Source of the DNA: Clostridia bacterium
Lineage (GTDB): Bacteria > Bacillota > Clostridia > Christensenellales > Borkfalkiaceae
Reading direction: 5' to 3'
Assembly: GCA_900767495.1 (NCBI GenBank)
Contig: CAAFZH010000105.1
Span: forward strand, 1-13,047
Length of the DNA: 13,047 nucleotides
Below, piece after piece: positions 1 through 6,335 of the stretch (positions are counted from its first letter, which is position 1; every line of letters starts with the position of its first letter). Under the pieces are notes generated by a model that saw nothing but the letters and a program-made list of their open reading frames with translations, was not told the origin of the DNA and ran no database searches. The translations under genes and the position numbers were made by a program.

Positions 1-7
1 AAAACAC

Positions 8-105
8 GTCATATTGAGCGTCAGCGAAATATCCCACCACCAAAGTGATAAGGCATATATTGCCGTACTTTTTCGGTGGGATTCTTCACTACCGTCCAGA
101 ATGAC
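8..105. repeat. Modular palindromic intergenic repeat, copy 1
   Basis: A 31-base arm at 8-38 (starts GTCAT, ends ATCCCACC) and a related inverted 31-base arm at 75-105 (starts GGTGGGAT, ends ATGAC) flank a 36-base spacer. The two arms agree at about 22 of 31 positions when one is inverted. The arm at 8-38 recurs inverted at 12976-13006 with one mismatch. The arm at 75-105 recurs inverted at 13023-13047 with one mismatch over 25 bases. Part of the spacer (52-72) recurs at 7465-7484. No coding capacity or transposase is present. It resembles the short palindromic repeats scattered between genes in many bacterial genomes; a role in mRNA 3' ends or as a non-autonomous mobile element is inference. 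Confidence 0.75.
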
Positions 106-111
106 GTTTTT

Positions 112-135
112 ATTTCCTCTCACGGGAGAGGAAAT
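112..135. other. Perfect 10-bp hairpin upstream of the relay promoter
   Basis: ATTTCCTCTC at 112-121 pairs perfectly with GAGAGGAAAT at 126-135 around a four-base loop ACGG. It lies 32 bases before the -35 box of the first gene. A T-run precedes it on the plus strand rather than following it, so it is not a textbook terminator in either direction. It could be an operator, the end of an upstream transcript, or part of the neighbouring repeat. Confidence 0.5.
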
Positions 136-167
136 CGCAACGGAGTATATAACCGTTCGTAAAAGAC

Positions 168-196
168 TTGCAAAAATTGCTAATCGTTGATATAAT
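168..196 (+). promoter_or_regulatory. Sigma-A promoter of the c-di-GMP relay operon
   Basis: TTGCAA at 168-173, a 17-base spacer and a perfect TATAAT at 191-196, preceded by TGA (188-190), an extended -10. Transcription should start near 203, leaving about 20 bases before the GTG at 223. That leader is too short for a riboswitch. AGAGG at 211-215 is the ribosome binding site. Confidence 0.8.
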
Positions 197-222
197 AGCG
201 GTAGACTAAAAGAGGAAAAGCC

Positions 223-2163
223 GTGGTGAAAGTAACCGAAGAGCAAATTCAAAATCAGATAAACACGCTTAAAACTGTGTTTTCCGCCGTCAGACTTTTG
301 TCCGAAGACGAAATCGGCGGGATGGTCAAAAACCGCAAAAAAAAGGGGATAGAGGACGGTTGTTACGCAGTATGGCAACGCAAAACCGCCTGCCGCAACT
401 GCATAAGTTATCGCGCGTTTACCGAAAAGAAACAGTTTTCCAAAATCGAAAAGACCAAAGACGGGACTTTTCAGGTGATAGCCGACTATCGCGAGGTGGA
501 CGGCAAACCTTGCGTGCTGGAAATGATAAAATCTTTTGAAGAGAACATAATCGTAGACTACGCCGACGAGGGCAAAGAAAGCGAGTCTTTCGACGAATAT
601 TTCAATAAAACATACACCGACGTTTTAACTAAAACTTACAATCGTCGCTATTACGAGGAGTATATTGCCGACGAGGTTATAAACGGCGGCGTGGCTATGC
701 TCGATTTAGACGATTTTAAAGTGTACAACGACCTTTTCGGACACGGCGTAGGCGACGCCGTACTAAAAGCCGTAGTTGATGCCGTTAAAAAATGCGTTCG
801 TTCCACCGACAAAGTAGTGCGCTACGGCGGCGACGAGTTTCTGCTGGTTATCCCCGGCGTTAAAGAGATCGCTTTCCGCAGGTGTCTTGGCGATATAATA
901 AAAAGCGTAAGAGAGACCGTGGTGGAAGAATATCCCGCCATAAAACCTTCGGTAAGCGCGGGCGGAATAATTTGCGACGGCTTGGCGGTCAGGGCGGCGG
1001 CTGAAAAAGCCGACGAATTTATGTATATCGCCAAAAAGAAAAAAGATTGCGTAATTACAGGCGGCTTGGACGGCGGCTCGGCGAAAAGCGACCTGCCGCA
1101 TAAGGAGCGCGTTCTGATAGTGGACGATTCCGATATAAACCGAGAAATTCTGTCGGGCATACTTAAAAGCGGATACGATATAATCGAGGCGAAAGACGGC
1201 GACGAGGCTATTGAACAAATAACGCGCTATAATACGGATATCTCGCTTATTCTGCTCGATTTGATTATGCCCGTAACCAGCGGTTTCGACGTGCTGGATT
1301 ATATGAACGAACAAGGTTATATATTCGATATACCCGTTATAACCATAACGGGCGACGGCTCCGGCGAATCCGTTCGTTCCGCTTACGATAAGGGCGTTTC
1401 GGATTATATTACGCGGCCGTTCGACGCGCGCGTGGTTTACAGGCGCGTTTCAAATACGATAAAAGTATATTCGCGCCAAAAGCGGTTGATTTTTGAAGTA
1501 ACCCGTCAGGCGCGCGAGCGCGAAAAGAACCGTTCCGTCATAGTGGAAATTTTAAGTCAGATAATAGAACGCCCCGACGGCGGTTGCGGCGGCAATCACG
1601 CCGCTCGCATTACCGAGTTTACAAGGCTTATTCTCGAGCGGCTCGCGGAGAAAAACGCTTACCCGCTCAGCCTTGAAGATATAACGATTATTTCTTACGC
1701 GGCGGCTATGCACGATATAGGCAAGGTGCGCGTAGACGGCAAAATCGTCGATAAAAAAGGCAAACTTACCGCCGAAGAGTTCGAAATAATGAAAACTCAT
1801 ACGACGCTCGGCGACGAAATGCTTAAAAACTTAAAAACTTACGCTAAAGAACCGCTGGTAAAATACGCGCGTGAAATTTGCCTTTCTCATCACGAGCGTT
1901 ACGACGGCAGAGGTTATCCGCGCGGACTTAAAGGCGAGGAAATCCCCGTGTCGGCGCAGGTCGTTTCTATTTGCGACGTGTACGACGCGCTCGTGTCCGA
2001 GCGTTCCTATAAACCCGCGTACACGCACGAAAAGGCCGTCGAAATGATTAAAAACGGCGAGTGCGGAGAATTTAACCCTATAATTTTAGAGTGTTTTTAC
2101 GAGTGCGCCGATAAATTTAAAGAAATAGTCGAGGAGGAAAAGAAACGAAACGCCTATGAATAA
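223..2163 (+). CDS. GGDEF - receiver - HD-GYP protein (c-di-GMP synthesis and breakdown)
   Basis: A 646-residue cytoplasmic protein with no membrane segment. Residues 1-125 are a PAS-like or sensor region with cysteines 47, 57 and 60. Residues 129-280 are a GGDEF domain with an intact RYGGDEF motif (200-206), D161/D163 metal region and an inhibitory RxxD site (R193, D196), so it should make c-di-GMP. Residues 295-415 are a receiver with D301/D302, phospho-acceptor D346 and T376, but the usual Lys is Arg398. Residues 435-640 are an HD-GYP domain with H459, HDIGK at 497-501, H526, H556/H557 and GYP at 564-566, so hydrolysis is also expected. GTG at 223 suits AGAGG at 211-215; GTG at 226 is an alternative. 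It overlaps the next gene by 8 bases. Domain calls are firm; which activity dominates, and when, is not visible. Confidence 0.9.
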   Translation: MVKVTEEQIQNQINTLKTVFSAVRLLSEDEIGGMVKNRKKKGIEDGCYAVWQRKTACRNCISYRAFTEKKQFSKIEKTKDGTFQVIADYREVDGKPCVLEMIKSFEENIIVDYADEGKESESFDEYFNKTYTDVLTKTYNRRYYEEYIADEVINGGVAMLDLDDFKVYNDLFGHGVGDAVLKAVVDAVKKCVRSTDKVVRYGGDEFLLVIPGVKEIAFRRCLGDIIKSVRETVVEEYPAIKPSVSAGGIICDGLAVRAAAEKADEFMYIAKKKKDCVITGGLDGGSAKSDLPHKERVLIVDDSDINREILSGILKSGYDIIEAKDGDEAIEQITRYNTDISLILLDLIMPVTSGFDVLDYMNEQGYIFDIPVITITGDGSGESVRSAYDKGVSDYITRPFDARVVYRRVSNTIKVYSRQKRLIFEVTRQAREREKNRSVIVEILSQIIERPDGGCGGNHAARITEFTRLILERLAEKNAYPLSLEDITIISYAAAMHDIGKVRVDGKIVDKKGKLTAEEFEIMKTHTTLGDEMLKNLKTYAKEPLVKYAREICLSHHERYDGRGYPRGLKGEEIPVSAQVVSICDVYDALVSERSYKPAYTHEKAVEMIKNGECGEFNPIILECFYECADKFKEIVEEEKKRNAYE

Positions 2164-2983
2164 ATCGTTTTTACGAAAGGTAGCCGTTTTGTCGGCGGTC
2201 GTTTTGGCAAGTTCGACTTTGTTTTTCGGTTGCGGCGGCGACAAACATTCGGCCGAGGGCGAGAGTTTGCCCGAACTCGTCGTTGCAAGCGATTATTACG
2301 CTCCGTATATTTACCGCGACGAAAAAGGCGATTTCGTCGGAATAGACGTGGAACTTATCACCGAAATTTGTAAACACGTCGGTTTAAAACCCGTTTTCAG
2401 GCATATAGAGTGGGGCGGGAAAAACGAAGTTCTTTCAAGCGGCGGCGCGGATTGTCTGTGCGGTAGTTTTTCGCTTACGGGAAGAGAGGACGAGTATTCC
2501 TGGACATTGCCGTATATGAACAGCAGGCAAGTCGTCGCCGTGCCGCAAGACAGCGATATATACAGGATATCCGACCTGAAAGATAAACGCGTAGCCGTTC
2601 AGGCAACGACTAAACCCGACGAAATATTCTCCGGCAAAAAGAATGAAAAAATAGTCGTTCCCAAACTAAAGGAACTTAATTGCTTTCCCGATATAACTTA
2701 TATCGTCGCCGCGCTTAACGGGGGTTTCGTGGACGCCATTGCGGGACACGAGGTGGTTTTGCGCGAATATATGAAATCGAGTTCGGTTAAAACAAGAATT
2801 TTAGAAGAGCCGCTGCTGGAAGTTGAAATAGGCATTGCGTTTTTAAAAAATACGCATCACGAAATTATCGAAAAAATGAACAGCACAATTTATATTTTAA
2901 GAAATAACGGCTATCTTGCAAGGTTGGTTTCTTCTTACGGACTCGATCCCGACGCGTATCTGGTGAATTATGAAAAAGCGTAA
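2156..2983 (+). CDS. Substrate-binding lipoprotein, family 3 type, probable sensor partner
   Basis: A 275-residue extracellular solute-binding protein of the SBP_bac_3 type. The N-terminus is a lipoprotein signal: basic KSFLRK, a hydrophobic stretch to about residue 25, and Cys26 after LFFG. The mature part begins with the usual first strand and lobe (VVASDYYAPYIYRDEKGDFVGIDVEL is characteristic of the family; residues 42-67). No ABC permease or ATPase gene lies nearby; instead the next gene is a membrane histidine kinase overlapping by 14 bases. That context suggests ligand sensing rather than uptake. AGGAGG at 2132-2137 lies 18 bases before the ATG, too far for ideal use, so translation probably depends on reinitiation from the gene before (8-base overlap). 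The ligand cannot be read from sequence; polar amino acids are typical for the family. Confidence 0.85.
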   Translation: MNKSFLRKVAVLSAVVLASSTLFFGCGGDKHSAEGESLPELVVASDYYAPYIYRDEKGDFVGIDVELITEICKHVGLKPVFRHIEWGGKNEVLSSGGADCLCGSFSLTGREDEYSWTLPYMNSRQVVAVPQDSDIYRISDLKDKRVAVQATTKPDEIFSGKKNEKIVVPKLKELNCFPDITYIVAALNGGFVDAIAGHEVVLREYMKSSSVKTRILEEPLLEVEIGIAFLKNTHHEIIEKMNSTIYILRNNGYLARLVSSYGLDPDAYLVNYEKA

Positions 2984-5144
2984 CGAAGATTTTAATTCGG
3001 GGATCGTTTTCGTATCCTCGGTCATACTGGTAGGTTTGATTGTAGGCGTGTTTGCCTCTATCATTACCACCGCAACGGACAAAAACGACGCAAAAAAACA
3101 AATGAGCGCAGTCGCACGGTACGTAAACGAACAATGTATCCGATACGAAGAACTTGCCGCCGAGGACGCGTCCCGCAGTTTGTACGACGTTTCCGACAAG
3201 GCTTTCGTCATAAGGAGCGCGCTCAATTACGGTGCGGAAGATCTTGCCGCCGAGGTCAGGTCGCTGGCGGAAAGGAACAGGCTTAACGGGATTTTCGTTA
3301 CGGAATCAACCGCCGATTCGGCTGTCGGCAGGGTCGTTTCTTATTATTCCGACGGCGAAGACGACGCGACGACGTGGGAACCGTATTTTAAAACTTTCGG
3401 TTCGGTTGCGGGCGATACGCTGAAAAGTTATTGCGAACGACTGACGAAAGACGGTTACTATTACGACTACGCAATGGTGTCGCGCGGCGACGGTAACGGC
3501 GCGGTGTTGTGTTATAAACGCCAACGCGTGGAGGACGTGGAGGACGAAAGGTTTTCTATCGCCACTCTTTTAAAAGGATTCGTGTTCGGTTCGGACGGAT
3601 CAATAGTGGTTACCGACGGCAATATGGTGCTTGCGACTAATTCCGTCGGGGTCGTCGGTATGCCCGCGCAGGACTGCCCCGTAGTAAAAAAACTTCGGCA
3701 ACAGGTTTCGGACGATATATTGCGCGTAGAGGACGGCGGTGCGTATTACGGTATAAGAACGGCAGGCAAAAATCTTTTCGTGTATACTTTTATGCCCGAA
3801 TCCTCCGTATTTGAAAGGCGTTCCGTAATTTTGCCGTATCTGCTTTTGTTTTATTTGTGCGGTTTAACGATTATCGTCGTCCTAAGGCAATTGTCCTTGC
3901 GTAAAAAGCGGTTGGAACAAGAGCGTAAGGACGAGGAATACAGAAAAGAAAAAGACAAACTCGCGCAGGAGGCTATCCGTGCAAACGAGGCGAAAACCGA
4001 CTTCCTGCGGCGTATGAGCCACGATATCCGCACGCCTATAAACGGTATCCGCGGATTAGTCAAAATAGGCGAGTATTATTACGACGACCCCGAAAAACAA
4101 AAGGAATGTCGCGAAAAAATATGGGACGTTTCGGGGTATTTGCTCGATCTCGTGAACGATATGCTGGATATGAACAAACTGACTACTTCCGAACCCGTAT
4201 GGAAGGACGAAAACTTCGTGATGAGCGAACTTCTGGGAGAAGTCGAATCTTTCCTCGGTATTCAGGCGAAAGAGGCGGGCGTCGCGCTCAATATAAGTTT
4301 CGATATAAAACATAACTATCTTTTCGGCGGCAAGGTGCAGTTTAAACGCGTCCTTACAAACCTCGTAAGCAACGCGATAAAGTATAATAAAACTAACGGC
4401 AAGGTCGATTTGTCGTGTATCGAACGGGAAAGCGGCGACGGAGTCGCTCGTTTCGAGTGCGTGTGCGCCGATACGGGCATAGGCATGGACGAGGAATTTT
4501 TAAACAGAATGTACGAGCCGTTCGAGCGCGAAACGCAATCCGCGGGCAACAACCGCGAAGGCGTGGGACTCGGACTTTCGATAGTCAGAAAACTCGTGGA
4601 CAGGGCGGGTTGGACTATTTCCGTCAAGAGTAAAAAGGGAGAAGGTACTGCGTTTACCGTCGCGGCGGAATTTAAAATCGCCGACCAGACGGGGAAAGTC
4701 GCCGATTTATCGCCGATTGACGAGTGTAACAGGCTTAACGGATTTAAAATTCTCGTGGCGGAAGATAACGAACTCAATCTTGAAATAGTCGAGTTTATAT
4801 TAAAAGTCGCGGGCGCGACGATTATATCCGCAACCGACGGCAAGCGGGCGGCGGAAATTTTCAACGAGAGCGAAGTCGGCGATATCGACGCAATTCTGAT
4901 GGACGTTATGATGCCCGTTGAGGACGGACTTGCCGCCACGCGCGAGATTCGCGCCTCCGACCGCCCCGACGCGAAAAGCGTTCCTATAATCGCAATGACC
5001 GCAAGCGCGTTTGCGGAGGACGTGGAAAACGCCCGCACCGCCGGAATGAACGCATATATCGCAAAACCGATAGACGGCGATAAGTTGATTGACTGCATAC
5101 TCCGATTGGTTCAAAAAATTCGGGGGGGGGGTAATAGAATTTGA
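2970..5144 (+). CDS. Membrane hybrid histidine kinase with C-terminal receiver
   Basis: A 724-residue sensor kinase. A membrane segment at about 11-33 and another at 287-306 bound a roughly 250-residue outside domain; residues 200-230 (SDGSIVVTDGNMVLATN) resemble Cache-type sensor domains. A charged helix (308-345) leads to the H-box with His351 in MSHDIRTP. The ATPase domain has N464/N468, DTGIG at 501-505 and GVGLGLS at 531-537. A receiver at 591-715 has acidic E598/D599, phospho-acceptor D645 in MDVMMP, T677 and K699. All catalytic residues are present. The ATG overlaps the lipoprotein gene by 14 bases with a weak GGTGA site at 2962-2966. The last codons run through ten G at 5122-5131, and the TGA stop overlaps the TTG start of the Hpt gene. 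It probably senses the lipoprotein and passes phosphate to the Hpt protein. Confidence 0.92.
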   Translation: MKKRNEDFNSGIVFVSSVILVGLIVGVFASIITTATDKNDAKKQMSAVARYVNEQCIRYEELAAEDASRSLYDVSDKAFVIRSALNYGAEDLAAEVRSLAERNRLNGIFVTESTADSAVGRVVSYYSDGEDDATTWEPYFKTFGSVAGDTLKSYCERLTKDGYYYDYAMVSRGDGNGAVLCYKRQRVEDVEDERFSIATLLKGFVFGSDGSIVVTDGNMVLATNSVGVVGMPAQDCPVVKKLRQQVSDDILRVEDGGAYYGIRTAGKNLFVYTFMPESSVFERRSVILPYLLLFYLCGLTIIVVLRQLSLRKKRLEQERKDEEYRKEKDKLAQEAIRANEAKTDFLRRMSHDIRTPINGIRGLVKIGEYYYDDPEKQKECREKIWDVSGYLLDLVNDMLDMNKLTTSEPVWKDENFVMSELLGEVESFLGIQAKEAGVALNISFDIKHNYLFGGKVQFKRVLTNLVSNAIKYNKTNGKVDLSCIERESGDGVARFECVCADTGIGMDEEFLNRMYEPFERETQSAGNNREGVGLGLSIVRKLVDRAGWTISVKSKKGEGTAFTVAAEFKIADQTGKVADLSPIDECNRLNGFKILVAEDNELNLEIVEFILKVAGATIISATDGKRAAEIFNESEVGDIDAILMDVMMPVEDGLAATREIRASDRPDAKSVPIIAMTASAFAEDVENARTAGMNAYIAKPIDGDKLIDCILRLVQKIRGGGNRI
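5122..5131 (+). repeat. Ten-G homopolymer at the kinase/Hpt junction
   Basis: An uninterrupted run of ten G encodes most of the Arg-Gly-Gly-Gly near the kinase C-terminus and ends nine bases before the TTG start of the Hpt gene. With no other purine-rich site nearby, the run itself may act as ribosome binding site, G pairing with the C and U of the anti-SD. One G fewer moves the kinase stop to a TAA at 5152-5154; one G more stops it at the TAA at 5132-5134. Slippage would therefore change only the kinase tail but would alter stop/start coupling. The exact count is also sensitive to sequencing error. Confidence 0.85.
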
Positions 5145-5500
5145 CTCTTAAAGAAGTATACGAAATCGTCGGAGGCGACTACTCCGACGTGATAAAAAGG
5201 CTGGTTTCGGAGGAGTTTGCAACGCGTTTCGTGCTGAAATTTTCAGCCGACGACAGTTTTGCGCTTTTGACGGACGCAATGAAAAACCGCAACGCGGAAA
5301 ACGCTTTTCGCGCGGCGCACACTCTGAAAGGAGTTGCGCAAAACCTCGGTTTCGGTAATCTCGGTAAATCTGCCTCCGCGCTTACCGAGGTTTTGCGCAA
5401 CCGAACTTTTCTCGGCGCGGACGACCTTTACGAAAAAGTTAAAGCCGATTATTCTGCGCTTATTTCGGCAATAAACGCCTTCGCCTCCGGGCGAAACTGA
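5141..5500 (+). CDS. Hpt phosphotransfer protein
   Basis: A 119-residue histidine phosphotransfer protein. The Hpt motif AHTLKGVAQNLG places the phosphorylated His at residue 60, with the following Lys63 and Gly64 conserved; the whole length is one helical bundle with no other domain. The start is taken at TTG (5141) because MTLKEVYEIVGGDY matches the usual beginning of stand-alone clostridial Hpt proteins and because the TTG overlaps the TGA stop of the kinase gene (TTGA). No ATG or GTG lies nearer the front of the domain. It should take phosphate from Asp645 of the kinase receiver and hand it to another receiver. The only other receiver in the window is the one between GGDEF and HD-GYP in the first gene, which is therefore the likely target. 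A strong terminator follows 15 bases after the stop. Confidence 0.88.
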   Translation: MTLKEVYEIVGGDYSDVIKRLVSEEFATRFVLKFSADDSFALLTDAMKNRNAENAFRAAHTLKGVAQNLGFGNLGKSASALTEVLRNRTFLGADDLYEKVKADYSALISAINAFASGRN

Positions 5501-5514
5501 ATTTAGTATTACGA

Positions 5515-5560
5515 CCACGGGTGATTGCGCTTGACCGCAATCACCCGTGGCTTTATTTCT
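5515..5560. terminator. Terminator between convergent genes
   Basis: A perfect 15-bp stem, 5515-5529 with 5536-5550, encloses a six-base loop CTTGAC. On the plus strand it is followed by CTTTATTTCT, a fair U-rich tail, so it should end the relay operon. On the minus strand the base after the stem is not a T-run, so termination of the opposing gene is less certain. The minus-strand stop codon begins only three bases after the stem. Confidence 0.82.
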
Positions 5561-6239
5561 GAAATTCAATTTTGCGGCGCGCGCCGCTTTTTACGTTTTC
5601 AAAATATTCTTTCGCGACGGAATCTTTGTTTTCGTCGCCTTTTTTCAGCCTTGCGTTTTCGTTTTTAAGCACGGCTATCTGCACTTTCAACTTCTCGTTT
5701 TCACGGCGTAAATTTTCCGAAAGGCGGTCGTATAAGCCGTTTATCTCGCGTTTCAGCCTTGCCATCATCTCGTCGCTTTCTCTGCCGTATGGGTTAAAAC
5801 ATTCGCCGCGTTCGCGCTTTATTTCCGCCATTATTTCCTTTACCGTTTCGCTCTCGTTACAAATCATATTGCGATATTTGTTCTGGTAGCGCAATGCGGT
5901 TTTGGGGTCGGGTGAAATTTCGGCTATACTGCGCCGCACCGATTTGCCGTCGGTTGCCGAGTTTAAAACCTTTTTCAGCATAACGCGCGCCTCGGCGTCG
6001 TCGAATCCGATAATCTTCGCAACCGAAGGTTTCACGCTCCCGAACGCCGCTTTGGCAAACTTTTCGTCGGTCTGCGCGCGCTTTACCGCCGCGTAATACG
6101 CGTTTCTTATACTGCCCTTGGCTCTGCCCGTTTCGGCGGCGAATTCCGCAAACACACCCGAAAGCGGCGAGCCGTTCTTTTTTGCCGTCGCCGCTTTTTC
6201 GGCGAGTTTTTTCATTTGCAGGTCGTTAAGTCCGTTCAT
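5553..6239 (-). CDS. Putative DNA-binding protein with C-terminal leucine zipper
   Basis: A 228-residue, lysine/arginine-rich cytoplasmic protein not recognised as a named family. Residues 10-55 read as a three-helix Myb/SANT or RsfA-like fold, with GSPLSGVFAEFAAETGRAKG (23-42) leading to SIRNAYY. Residues 95-125 (VRRSIAEISPDPKTALRYQN) may be a second helical unit. From about 155 to 200 there is a coiled coil; leucines 177, 184, 191 and 198 are exactly seven apart and Asn195 lies in NENARL, as in leucine zippers. This suggests a dimeric DNA-binding regulator; that is inference. The ATG is preceded by a good GAGGTGA site five bases upstream (minus strand, complement of about 6245-6251). It is transcribed alone, divergent from the gene at 6336, which it might regulate. 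Confidence 0.72.
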   Translation of the reverse strand: MNGLNDLQMKKLAEKAATAKKNGSPLSGVFAEFAAETGRAKGSIRNAYYAAVKRAQTDEKFAKAAFGSVKPSVAKIIGFDDAEARVMLKKVLNSATDGKSVRRSIAEISPDPKTALRYQNKYRNMICNESETVKEIMAEIKRERGECFNPYGRESDEMMARLKREINGLYDRLSENLRRENEKLKVQIAVLKNENARLKKGDENKDSVAKEYFENVKSGARRKIEFQK

Positions 6240-6335
6240 ATAATCACCTCACGGCTATATTATCGACGGCGTTTTGCGTTATTAAACATAAAAATTAAAT
6301 AAATTGAATATATTTTAAAGTAAGGTAAACGCTAT

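Noticed and set aside
197..222. c-di-GMP riboswitch before the relay operon
   Set aside because: The predicted leader is only about 20 bases, far too short for GEMM-type aptamers.
763..1314. A 183-codon open frame on the minus strand inside the GGDEF-REC-HD-GYP gene
   Set aside because: It is antisense to a gene with full domain motifs, has no family resemblance or ribosome binding site, and follows from codon bias of the real gene.
4316..5098. A 260-codon minus-strand open frame inside the kinase gene
   Set aside because: Serine-rich, low-complexity translation antisense to intact kinase and receiver motifs; a shadow frame.
6240..6335. Promoters in the divergent AT-rich gap
   Set aside because: TATATT at 6309-6314 and a minus-strand GATAAT-like box exist, but neither has a -35 box at a proper distance; the AT richness makes chance matches likely.
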